A stretch of 64,000 nt of DNA. Origin: Limiplasma sp034927815 (GTDB lineage: Bacteria > Bacillota > Clostridia > Christensenellales > Aristaeellaceae). Both the position numbers and the translations under genes were made by a program. Below are positions 47,913 to 55,645 of this stretch, one piece after another. How positions within the stretch are numbered: the stretch's first letter is position 1; every line of letters starts with the position of its first letter. Location: the NCBI GenBank assembly GCA_034927815.1, contig JAYFPK010000027.1:1-64000 (forward strand), read 5' to 3'. Below the pieces are notes generated by a model. It had not been told where the DNA came from and did no database searches. It saw only the letters and a list, made by a program, of their open reading frames with translations.

Positions 47913-49259
47913 CTACTCCACCAAAAAGGGATCCTCCCGCACGCCGGCGGGGTTCAGCAGCTCCCGGTAGCACAGGTACATCACCGCCCGGCCCAGCATG
48001 CCCACCTCATGGTAGACCTTTCGGTTGTTGCAGCCGTTGGTGAGCATCACCACGCCGGTGCGGTCCGCGGGGTCAAAGTAGGCGGCGCAAAGCATGCCGT
48101 AGGCCTTGCCTCCGTGGCCGTACAGGGTGCGCCCCTGTACCTGGTCGTCGGTGATGATGTTCATGTACAGCCCCCGCCCGCTTTCACAATGGACGCTGAA
48201 GCGGAAATTTTGGGGCGTCCTCATTTCCGCCACGGTGCTTTCCTTCAAAAGGCGGGTGTTTTGGTAGATTCCGCCGTCGCAAAGCACGATCAGCAGCTTG
48301 GCCAGGTCCGGCGCGGAGATGATCAGCTTTCCGGCGGTGAAATAGTAATCCACCTGGGGCGTGGGGGTGAGCACATGGGTAGGGTCCTCCCTCAGGACCT
48401 TGGTACACCTTTGGCCGGGCATGGCGTACAAATCCGCCAGGGGCAGGTCCTTGGGCAGAAGGGAGGCCTGGTATCCGGCGGTGATGCCCAGGGGCTCAAA
48501 CAGCCGCTCCTTGAGGGACGCGTCCAGGGTCTGGCCGGTGAGGATTTCTATCAGCACTCCGGCCAGGCCGCCCCCGAAATTGCTGTACTGCTGCCGGGCA
48601 CCCGGCTCAAAGTCCGCCAAAAAGACATGGCCCAGCCGCTTCCCGGAAAAAAGCTCGGGCAGGGGAAGCCCCTGGCCGGACAGCGCGTCCCGGTAGAAGC
48701 CGCTGTCCCTCAGGCCCGCGGTATGACTCATCACCTGGCGCAGCGTAATGGGGACATGGGGATACTGGGGATTGCGGAGGGGAAAGCCCAGGATATCCCC
48801 CAGGTCCTGGTCCAGGCTGATGCGGCCCTCTTCCACCAGCTGCATCAGCCCCATGCCCGCCACCATCTTGCTGATGCTTCCCACCTGAAAGGCGGTATCC
48901 TGGGTCACGGGCTCCCCGTCCTTTTGGCGCAGCCCGTACACATGGGTGAAGGCGATCTCCCCATTGTGAATCACGGCGATGCTGGCCCCCATGGTGGCAT
49001 AGCTCTCCAGCACCCTATCCAGCTTCTGGCCCAGGTCCAGCCGGGCGTCCCCGGCGATGCGCTGCACCTGGGCGTCCCCCGCGGCCAGCTCCTCCCTGGA
49101 AATGCTCTGCTCCTCCTCCGGGGGAGGGGCGGTAGGCTCCTGGGCAAATGCCGGGGGGAAGTATCCTTTGAAAAGAAGCGCAAACAGAAGGCCCAGCGCC
49201 ATGGCCAGGCTTACCCTCCGCAGCCGTCCTTTTTCTTGTCCCATCCCCGCTGTTTGCAA
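47913..49259 (-). CDS. Exported serine hydrolase (beta-lactamase/class C fold)
   Basis: A 448-residue penicillin-binding-protein-like hydrolase. An N-terminal signal or anchor (hydrophobic about 15-38, ending PPAFA) is followed by a Pro/Glu-rich linker. Catalytic marks are the S-x-x-K motif GSISKMVAG near residue 128, the Y-x-N motif QQYSNFGGG near 222, and HGG in GHGGKAYG near 382 in place of KTG. The family includes D-aminopeptidases, esterases and peptidoglycan hydrolases; the substrate is open. The start is taken as TTG at 49259 with AAGGA nine bases upstream; an ATG at 49244 has no proper binding site. Confidence 0.82.
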   Translation of the reverse strand: MQTAGMGQEKGRLRRVSLAMALGLLFALLFKGYFPPAFAQEPTAPPPEEEQSISREELAAGDAQVQRIAGDARLDLGQKLDRVLESYATMGASIAVIHNGEIAFTHVYGLRQKDGEPVTQDTAFQVGSISKMVAGMGLMQLVEEGRISLDQDLGDILGFPLRNPQYPHVPITLRQVMSHTAGLRDSGFYRDALSGQGLPLPELFSGKRLGHVFLADFEPGARQQYSNFGGGLAGVLIEILTGQTLDASLKERLFEPLGITAGYQASLLPKDLPLADLYAMPGQRCTKVLREDPTHVLTPTPQVDYYFTAGKLIISAPDLAKLLIVLCDGGIYQNTRLLKESTVAEMRTPQNFRFSVHCESGRGLYMNIITDDQVQGRTLYGHGGKAYGMLCAAYFDPADRTGVVMLTNGCNNRKVYHEVGMLGRAVMYLCYRELLNPAGVREDPFLVE

Positions 49260-49505
49260 CTTTATCCGTCCTTACCAGCGCGGTGCGCGGTATTTATCCG
49301 TGGCGCTTGCGCTGCTTTATGGCGGAATCTTTGATACGTCCGCCCGTTTGTTATCTTTTGGTCAGTATACGGGGGGAGGGGGGATGTGTCAAGGAGGGGG
49401 CGCCATGGGATGGGAAGTGTTACAGATGGTTTTGATTCGTCTTTAGGCATAGAAGCTTTTTTAGTTTGGAAGGGCTTTGGAGAATTCTATCCTGGCGATT
49501 AGGAT

Positions 49506-49556
49506 ATTTTCTTTCTCGTTACAGGAAACGGGTACGGTAGGGGGGCCGGGGGCTCA
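49506..49556 (-). repeat. Dispersed intergenic repeat, copy C
   Basis: Reverse-strand copy of the repeat at 88-136 and 19835-19884, with the CCCCCGGCCCCCCTACCGTA block and CGTTTCCTGTAA. It lies in the 415-base gap between the serine hydrolase and the DUF1858 gene, which otherwise has only the promoter at 49604-49632. Confidence 0.6.
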
Positions 49557-49603
49557 GATAATAAAATCAAATACTCCCATCCTGCCGCAAGTCCCCCTGT
49601 GCA

Positions 49604-49632
49604 TTGACTTCCCACAGGAGCAATGGTAAGAT
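49604..49632 (+). promoter_or_regulatory. Promoter of the DUF1858 gene
   Basis: TTGACT, 17 bases, TAAGAT, 43 bases before the start codon. Confidence 0.7.
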
Positions 49633-49674
49633 AAGCGCAAGGCCGTTGCAAAGGGCCTGTAAGGAGTGAGTTTC

Positions 49675-49878
49675 ATGGCTGTTTCCAAGGATATGTCCAT
49701 TGGTCAGGTGTTGGCGTTGGACCGCGGCACCGCCAGCATTTTCATGGCGTTTGGCATGCATTGCCTGGGTTGCCCCCATGCCACCGCCGAGTCTCTGGAG
49801 GACGCCTCCGCCGCCCATGGGGCGGATGTGAACGCCCTTGTGGAAAAACTGAACGCTTTTTTGGACAGCAAGGCGTAA
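49675..49878 (+). CDS. DUF1858-type redox disulphide protein
   Basis: A 67-residue protein with a C-x-x-C pair in GMHCLGCPHA near residue 27, typical of the small domain tied to hybrid cluster proteins and iron-sulphur metabolism in anaerobes. DMSIGQVLALD at the start is the usual first helix. AAGGAG eight bases upstream fixes the ATG at 49675 rather than an in-frame GTG at 49666. A ferritin-like gene follows after 83 bases on the same strand. Confidence 0.88.
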   Translation: MAVSKDMSIGQVLALDRGTASIFMAFGMHCLGCPHATAESLEDASAAHGADVNALVEKLNAFLDSKA

Positions 49879-49961
49879 TTTTACAGATGTTACCTCAAAA
49901 AACGATCTGAGGAAAAGGTTTTGCACAGGCTTCACGGAAGCATGGAAAACACGGGAGGCAT

Positions 49962-50456
49962 ATGGAAAACCTATGGATAATGCCGATGATGCAGATTCAA
50001 TCAGCGCAGGAGGCCCTTTTTATCGCCATTGAAATGGAGCGCCGGGCGGTTCAGCTCTACGGAAGGGCCCTGTCCCTTCTGCGGGAACAGGGCCGGGAGG
50101 CGGAGCCGCTTTTTGCCATGCTCTTGAAGACCCGGGCAGATGAACTGGGCCACTTGGAGCAGTTCAAGTCCCTTTACGTCGGCATGGAAGAAGCCCTGGA
50201 GCGGCAACTGATCCTTGGCGCTGTTTCCAATGGCCTTCTCTTTGAGGGCGGGCTGATGGAAGCCGTTCGCAAGGGCATCCTCCAGGACATTCCCAGCATG
50301 CTCCGCTATGCTGTCCAGGAGGAAGAGCATGCCGCGGCGGCCTACCGTTCCTTTGCCCTTCAGTGTCAGGACGAGAAGGCCAAGGAGGCCCTTTTATCCA
50401 TCGCCTCCGAGGAGGACCAGCATCTGCACTCCCTCAAGGAAAATTACGAATCGTAA
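49962..50456 (+). CDS. Ferritin-like/rubrerythrin-fold protein
   Basis: A 164-residue four-helix bundle protein with two E-x-x-H type di-iron motifs: Glu in AIEMERRAVQLY near residue 25 and ADELGHLEQF near 60, then QEEEHAAAAYRS near 120 and SEEDQHLHSL near 150. There is no C-terminal rubredoxin part, so it is the short class, probably for peroxide or oxygen defence or iron handling. GGGAGGC precedes the ATG. With the CxxC protein ahead it forms a small redox pair. Confidence 0.87.
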   Translation: MENLWIMPMMQIQSAQEALFIAIEMERRAVQLYGRALSLLREQGREAEPLFAMLLKTRADELGHLEQFKSLYVGMEEALERQLILGAVSNGLLFEGGLMEAVRKGILQDIPSMLRYAVQEEEHAAAAYRSFALQCQDEKAKEALLSIASEEDQHLHSLKENYES

Positions 50457-50507
50457 GGGGGGGCGGCATGCCCTCCCTTTGATTAATGTGAAAAGGCTGA
50501 TGATACG

Positions 50508-51053
50508 ATGGACTCATCCTCAAATACCCCCCGTCATCCAGACCGGAAGGTTACCCCCTCCGGGAACCGGTTCCGCCCGCTGACGCTGGCCATGGGCGGC
50601 CTTTTGGCCGCTGTGGTTTTTGTCTCCACCGCCTTTTTGAAGCTGCCGATTCCGATGGCCCAGGGCTATGTGCATCTGGGAGACGGATTCATTTTGCTGG
50701 GCGCGGCCCTGATGGGCTATGTAGCCGTGCCCGCGGCGGCTTTGGGCAGCCTGCTGGCGGACCTGCTGCTGGGCTTTGTTCCCTATGCCCTTCCTACCTT
50801 TGTGATCAAGGGCGCCATGGCCGCGGTGGCGGTGTTGGCGGTAAGGCAAAAAAACATCGCCCTTCGGATTTTGCTGCTGATCCTTGCCGAAGCGGTAATG
50901 GTTTTCGGATACTTTGTGGCGGAGGGCTGGCTGCTGGGCCTGGGCGCGGCGGGCGCTTGGGCCAGTGTGCCGGGGAACGCCGTGCAAGGGGGCAGCGGCG
51001 TGGTGATCGCCCTGGCCCTCATGCCCATGCTCCGCAGGATCAAGCTCAAATAA
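50508..51053 (+). CDS. ECF transporter S component
   Basis: Substrate-binding membrane subunit of an energy-coupling-factor vitamin importer, 181 residues with about six spans after a polar 20-residue N-terminus. The segment GYVHLGDGFILLGAALMG near residue 50 is typical of one S-component group in Clostridia. Which vitamin or precursor it binds is not shown; no biosynthetic gene or riboswitch is adjacent. It would share the general ECF module encoded elsewhere. A terminator follows that also covers the end of rbsK. Confidence 0.83.
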   Translation: MDSSSNTPRHPDRKVTPSGNRFRPLTLAMGGLLAAVVFVSTAFLKLPIPMAQGYVHLGDGFILLGAALMGYVAVPAAALGSLLADLLLGFVPYALPTFVIKGAMAAVAVLAVRQKNIALRILLLILAEAVMVFGYFVAEGWLLGLGAAGAWASVPGNAVQGGSGVVIALALMPMLRRIKLK

Positions 51054-51084
51054 CAGCTTCAAAGCGCCAAAGGCCAACTACAGC

Positions 51085-51117
51085 AAGAAGCAGGAAGGAT
51101 TATCCTTCCTGCTTCTT
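51085..51117. terminator. Bidirectional terminator overlapping the rbsK 3' end
   Basis: AAGAAGCAGGAAGGA and its complement pair perfectly over 15 bases around a TTA loop. The right arm and the loop are inside the rbsK coding end (its last five codons and stop). T-rich bases flank it, so it can end both convergent transcripts. Confidence 0.8.
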
Positions 51118-52005
51118 TAAAAACTCGTATACCTCTTTCAAGACGGGAATGGAGGGCCCGGCCCCGGGCCGGGATACGGCAATGGCGGCGGCGGCGCTGG
51201 CCAAGCGCAAGGCCTCCTCCAGGGGCATGCCGGAGGTGTAGGCGGCCAGGAAGAACCCGCAGAAGGTATCCCCCGCGGCGGTGGTGTCCACAGCCTTTAC
51301 CGGGAAAATCCCCTGGTGCAGCCTTTCGCCCTTGGCGGCGCACAGCGCCCCCTTGCTCCCCAGGGTCAGCGCAAAAGCCGCCTCCGGATAGCGGGCCCGC
51401 AGCTTTTCCAGAATCAGCTCCGGGTCGGCGTCTTCCGCAAGCCCCGCCAGGTGAGCCCCCTCGCCCTCGTTGAGCACAAACAGGTCCACCAGGTCCAAGG
51501 GATACTCCAGCAGGGCCTGGTCAATGGGCGAGGGGTTGAAGGCCACCTTCAGGCCCGCCGCCCTGGCTTGCTCAAAGCCGTAGGCCACGCAGGAGGTTTC
51601 GTTCTGGGCGAGGAACCAATCCCCCGGCTGGCTCTGGAGGATGCTGGCGTCGATCATGGTGGGGGTGATCTGGGCATTGGCCCCGGCTGTGACGATGATG
51701 CAGTTATGGCCGGAGGGATTCACCTGGATCACCGCGTGGCCGCTGGGCCCCGGGGAAGTCAGCACGGCGGTGGTGTCCACCCCCGCCTGGGCGAGCATGG
51801 CCAGCAATTCGCCGCCATCCTGGCCCACGGCCCCCACGTGGGATACCTGCGCCCCCGCCCGTGCCAGGGCCAGGCTTTGGTTAAGGCCCTTGCCGCCGCA
51901 AAAATTCTCCAGCTTTTGGGAGGAGATGGTTTCCCCCTCCTGTACGAAATGGGGTACGGAATAAACCTTGTCGATATTCAGGGAGCCCAGGTTGATAATC
52001 TTCAT
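51100..52005 (-). CDS. rbsK: Ribokinase (PfkB family)
   Basis: Phosphorylates ribose (or a related sugar) with ATP, 301 residues. The N-terminal NLGSLNIDKVY and GGKGLNQSLALARAG near residue 40 are the sugar-binding glycine motif, and VDTTAAGDTFCG near 250 contains the catalytic Asp with the anion hole, the same A-A-G-D form as in E. coli RbsK. The ATG at 52005 is in frame with the family start; the longer upstream frame is not supported. It is monocistronic. It could serve the ribose-type ABC cassette at 29-34 kb, but is not linked to it. Confidence 0.9.
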   Translation of the reverse strand: MKIINLGSLNIDKVYSVPHFVQEGETISSQKLENFCGGKGLNQSLALARAGAQVSHVGAVGQDGGELLAMLAQAGVDTTAVLTSPGPSGHAVIQVNPSGHNCIIVTAGANAQITPTMIDASILQSQPGDWFLAQNETSCVAYGFEQARAAGLKVAFNPSPIDQALLEYPLDLVDLFVLNEGEGAHLAGLAEDADPELILEKLRARYPEAAFALTLGSKGALCAAKGERLHQGIFPVKAVDTTAAGDTFCGFFLAAYTSGMPLEEALRLASAAAAIAVSRPGAGPSIPVLKEVYEFLKKQEG

Positions 52006-52243
52006 CGCGTTCGCCCTTCCACAAAAGATTGAAGCTACACCCGCGCCAAAAAACAGTGGCCGGGGGGAAATTAACCTCTTACATTCGACGCGCCTCCGCC
52101 CCATTCCTTTCCGCTCTCCCATCCCCTCCGCCGCAAACAGGCCGCTCCGGGAAAATCCTTTGATCTCTCAAAGGAAGAATTTGTCAGCGGAGGCCGCGCA
52201 TGACCCTTGCAGAAGCGGAAAGGATGGAGGAAGGGGGATTGTG

Positions 52244-53569
52244 ATGAAAAGACGCAAGCTGTTTCTGGGAAGCCTTTCTTTGCTTTTGGCGGCGCTGTGC
52301 GCCGTCAACCTGGTTCGGGCGGGAACGGAAAAGCCCCGGCCTTCCCCTTCCGTACCCATGCCCGCCCAGCAGGCCTCCATAGGGATAGCCTCAGCCCGGC
52401 AGCCCATTACCCTGGAACTGATGGCGATCCTGGAGCAGCAACCGGAGCTGAAGGCCTTGCTTCAAAAATCCCTGGTCCTGGCCAAGGAAAAGAACCCGGA
52501 CCCCAAAACCAACCCGGCCCAAAGCCTGGAGGAATATTTTGATTTCCTGGACCGAAGCGTTCAGGCCATGCCCTGGGAGGGCCTGGAAAAAGCGGAGGCC
52601 GCCAGCCTTTTTCACCAAATCGACCAAAGCCTCAACTATTTCTATTTTCTGCTGGACCAGCCCATGCCGGAGCTTAGCAGCCGCGGCTACTGGAACCCTT
52701 CCTTACAATACGTGGAGGAGCTGCGGCCCTGGATCCTCCGGTACGTCCAGGCCTGGGGCGCGTTTTTGTCCTCCCCACAGAGCTGGAGCGGCGAATACCT
52801 GGAAATGGTCCGCCGGGAGGAGCGCTTTGGCCTGGACAAGGACTGGTATGAATCCCCGGACCATTGGCGGTCCTGGAACGACTTCTTTACCCGGCGTCTG
52901 CGTTCCCCCCAGGCGCGGCCCATTGCCGGACCCCGGGACGACGTCCTCCTGTGCTCCCCCGCCGATTCCGTTCCCCAGGGGCTATGGGCCATTGACGCAA
53001 ATTCGGCCATCGTGCCCCAGGTGCTGCTCAAATCCAAGGAGTTCCAATCCGCGCCTCAGCTGCTGGGAGAGGGGAGCGCCTATAGACACGCCTTTGCGGG
53101 CGGGAGCCTGACCCACACCTTTCTGGATGTCCATGATTACCACCGCTTCCATTTTCCGCTGTCCGGAACCATCCGGGAGGTGCGGCTGATTCCCGCCCAA
53201 GCCGCGGCAGGGGGCGTGGTGCTTTGGAATGCGGAAAGGAAGCTCTATGAGCTCCTGACCCAGGAGCCCGGCTGGCAGAGCGTTGAAACCCGGGCCAGCG
53301 TCATCCTGGAAACTCCCTCCTTTGGCCTGGTAGCCCTTCTGCCCATTGGGATGTCCCAGGTAGCCTCGGTGGTGTTGGAGGCGTCCGTGGAGGCGGGCGC
53401 CCAGGTCCAAAAAGGCGACCCCCTGGGCTGCTTCTATTTCGGCGGATCGGACTTTGTGATGCTCTTCCAAAAGGGCGTAAAGCTGGAACTGTCGGTTCCC
53501 AAGGAAAACGGGGGATATGCCCATGTGCTGATGGGCGAGCCCTATGGACGGCTGACCAAGGGTCCCTAG
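52244..53569 (+). CDS. Exported phosphatidylserine-decarboxylase-like protein
   Basis: A 441-residue protein with a signal or anchor segment (KLFLGSLSLLLAALCAVNL) at residues 5-24. Residues 100-200 are helical and unknown. From about 210 it resembles phosphatidylserine decarboxylase: WNDFFTRRL, CSPADSVPQG, AFAGGSLTHTFLDVHDYHRF (with the His-x-x-His-like element of the family) and a C-terminal FYFGGSDFVMLFQKG, where the self-cleavage site (LGST in PSD) should be and where Gly-Ser is kept as GGS. Enzymes of this fold in this form with a secretion signal are unusual; activity on lipid or on another carboxylate is open. GGAGGAAGGGGG precedes the ATG. Confidence 0.75.
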   Translation: MKRRKLFLGSLSLLLAALCAVNLVRAGTEKPRPSPSVPMPAQQASIGIASARQPITLELMAILEQQPELKALLQKSLVLAKEKNPDPKTNPAQSLEEYFDFLDRSVQAMPWEGLEKAEAASLFHQIDQSLNYFYFLLDQPMPELSSRGYWNPSLQYVEELRPWILRYVQAWGAFLSSPQSWSGEYLEMVRREERFGLDKDWYESPDHWRSWNDFFTRRLRSPQARPIAGPRDDVLLCSPADSVPQGLWAIDANSAIVPQVLLKSKEFQSAPQLLGEGSAYRHAFAGGSLTHTFLDVHDYHRFHFPLSGTIREVRLIPAQAAAGGVVLWNAERKLYELLTQEPGWQSVETRASVILETPSFGLVALLPIGMSQVASVVLEASVEAGAQVQKGDPLGCFYFGGSDFVMLFQKGVKLELSVPKENGGYAHVLMGEPYGRLTKGP

Positions 53570-53592
53570 AAATCCTTGATTAGGAGGAAACG

Positions 53593-53626
53593 CCGCAGGG
53601 CGCGCCGGATCCGGCGCGCCCTGCGG
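53593..53626. terminator. 34-bp perfect palindrome, probable bidirectional terminator
   Basis: All 34 bases are symmetric about position 53609.5, nearly all G or C, with two GGCGCGCC blocks. It lies between the convergent PSD-like and oligopeptide-binding genes. There is no U-tract, so a terminator role rests on position and stem strength. Confidence 0.6.
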
Positions 53627-53676
53627 GAGTATGTCAATACGGGAAGGGATGCTTTTAGCGGTCCCTTGTACCGGGT

Positions 53677-55563
53677 TCAGTTCGCTACCCCAACCTCGTC
53701 GCTTTGCGCGGGTTGGACCTCCGGCTTGGTGTAGGAGGCATACAGCACCGCCGCCCCAAGCCCGTTGCCCCCATTTTCCACAAAGCCGTAGATGGTGGAC
53801 GCGCTTACGTCAACTTCCACGGTGCAGTAGATGGGCACGGTGGGCATGACCTCATGCCAGCGGTCTTGAAACGCGTACCACTTCTCCAGGTAGGCCGCCG
53901 TATTGCCGCTTTCCACCCGGCGCATGGCCTGCGCCGCTTCCATCAGCTCATCATCCCGCAGGCCCGAGGTATTGAAGGCCCCTTGCCATTCCTCCCCTAC
54001 GTGGTAGCTCTTATATGGATCGAATTCGTAGGAGAACATCTCCGAGAGGAAGAACAGGTTATTCTTCCGGCTTCCATTGGTCCGGTAATACTCCTCCAGC
54101 ATATCGCTGAAGCTCATTTCGTAAACCGCCAGCTTTACGCCCAACCGGTCAAAGCTGTTTTCAAGCTGCTCCTGCAGAAGGTCCGCGGCCGCGCTCTTGG
54201 TTTTGGCCCACCGCAGTTCCAGGGGAGTCAGCACGCCGCCGGCGAGCTTGTGGCGAATCTCATCCTTGCCTTCCTCAAAGGGTTTCCCTTCCTTGTTGTA
54301 TACATATCCGGCCTGCTCCAGCAGCGCCCGGGCGGAGTCCACATCATACCCCAGGTCGTACTCCATCAGAGCGTCGGGGTTTTGCTGGGGCATCCACTGG
54401 CCATAGCCATAATAGCCATACACCGGCAGCGCGTTATCTTGATACAGGGCGGAGATCAGGCTGTTTCGGTTGACGAGCATGGCGATGGCCTTGCGCACGT
54501 TTACATCGTCCGTGGGGGCCTGCTCGGAGGCGAAGCTCAGGGAAGCATACCCGGAGTTGAGGTGGCTGCTTACATTGGCCTTGCCGTCCGCAAGAAGCTG
54601 GTTGGCCAGCACCGCCGCCCCGGGATCGGAAACGTTGTGGATCATCTGCACCTGGCCCTTGGCAAAGGCCTCCAGCGCCTTGTCGTTGTTCATTGGAACG
54701 ATCTTAATGGATTCCACCTCGGGCTTGCGTCCTTCCGCATTCCCCTTGTAATGGGGATTGAGAGCCAGAGTGGCTGTGCGGCTGGCGGCATTGTACTCCA
54801 CCAGCCGGTAGGGGCCGCTGGTAACCTTGGGCTGGTGAAGGTAGCCCATTTCCCCGGTGAGGGTCTGGCGCAAAAGCCCGCTGGTCAAGGATACACCCTG
54901 GCCGTTTTGGGCCGCTTCCTGGGACAGGTACGCCCCCAGGCCATCGTCCCGCACGGTAAAGCCCGGCGCGATCACGTCGATGGGATAGGGCTCCACCCGG
55001 GCGTAGGCCAGCTCATAGTAGTAAGGCAGCTCGCTGGCGGGCACCGTAACGGAAAACTGGTTCTCCTCCAACAGGCGCACGCCTGAGAACACGTCCGTGT
55101 CTCCCCCGGCGTACTCCCGGTACCCCTTGAGAGCGGAGAAGGTCGTGTTCTGCCCGCCAAGCTCCCGAATGGCCGGGTTGCTTTGCAAGAGCACGGAAAA
55201 CACATAATCCGCCGCGGTGATGGGCGTACCGTCGTTATAGGTCAAATCCGGAGCTAAGGTAAAGATATAGGTGCGGTCTCCGCGGTCGTCATCGGAGGTG
55301 GCAAAATCCGTAACCACGGTGCTGTTCACACCATATTGGCCGGTATACTCCTCCACCACGACGCCATAGCCGTGCAGCAGGCTGCGGAGGCCCACATCCA
55401 CGGAATTGCTGCCCCACATATCGGTAAACAAGTAGCCGCTCATTTGCGTGGAAACGGCCACCACCGCAGGACCGCTTGGGTCAGCCGCGGCCTCCTGCGC
55501 CAATGCGCCCATGCCCGGCAGCGCCATGGCCAGCGTCAAGATCAGCGCAAACAGCTTTTTCAT
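53677..55563 (-). CDS. Peptide/solute ABC transporter binding protein (OppA family)
   Basis: A 628-residue family 5 extracellular binding protein for peptides or similar ligands. A signal peptide ends GALA near residue 22, without a lipobox. The family signature region YIFTLAPDLTYNDGTPITAADYV lies near residue 100, and VTSGPYRLVEY near 260 and VNVRKAIAMLVNRNSLI near 365 follow. A short acidic tail ends the protein. There are no oppBCDF genes nearby, so it is an orphan receptor or serves transporters elsewhere. It lies between the PSD-like gene and the giant MBG gene. AGGAGGAG precedes the ATG. Confidence 0.85.
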   Translation of the reverse strand: MKKLFALILTLAMALPGMGALAQEAAADPSGPAVVAVSTQMSGYLFTDMWGSNSVDVGLRSLLHGYGVVVEEYTGQYGVNSTVVTDFATSDDDRGDRTYIFTLAPDLTYNDGTPITAADYVFSVLLQSNPAIRELGGQNTTFSALKGYREYAGGDTDVFSGVRLLEENQFSVTVPASELPYYYELAYARVEPYPIDVIAPGFTVRDDGLGAYLSQEAAQNGQGVSLTSGLLRQTLTGEMGYLHQPKVTSGPYRLVEYNAASRTATLALNPHYKGNAEGRKPEVESIKIVPMNNDKALEAFAKGQVQMIHNVSDPGAAVLANQLLADGKANVSSHLNSGYASLSFASEQAPTDDVNVRKAIAMLVNRNSLISALYQDNALPVYGYYGYGQWMPQQNPDALMEYDLGYDVDSARALLEQAGYVYNKEGKPFEEGKDEIRHKLAGGVLTPLELRWAKTKSAAADLLQEQLENSFDRLGVKLAVYEMSFSDMLEEYYRTNGSRKNNLFFLSEMFSYEFDPYKSYHVGEEWQGAFNTSGLRDDELMEAAQAMRRVESGNTAAYLEKWYAFQDRWHEVMPTVPIYCTVEVDVSASTIYGFVENGGNGLGAAVLYASYTKPEVQPAQSDEVGVAN

Positions 55564-55593
55564 TTGAACTCTCCTCCTATGCAATGATGGATG

Positions 55594-55629
55594 CGCGCTG
55601 CGCGCCGGACAGTCCGGGCGCGCAGCGCG
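55594..55629 (-). terminator. GC hairpin after the giant MBG gene
   Basis: CGCGCTGCGCGCC and its complement form a 13-bp stem topped by GGAC/GTCC. It lies 16 bases past the stop at 55646. As with 53593-53626 there is no U-tract, and the GCGCGCC core is shared. Confidence 0.6.
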
Positions 55630-55645
55630 TTTTGTGAGCGCCGGC

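Noticed and set aside
49057..49446. 129-codon plus-strand frame at the 5' end of the serine hydrolase
   Set aside because: Mostly antisense to the hydrolase start region, no binding site, no recognisable domain.
51968..52243. Upstream extension of the PSD-like gene
   Set aside because: It overlaps rbsK antisense and the signal peptide begins exactly at the ATG at 52244 with a strong binding site.
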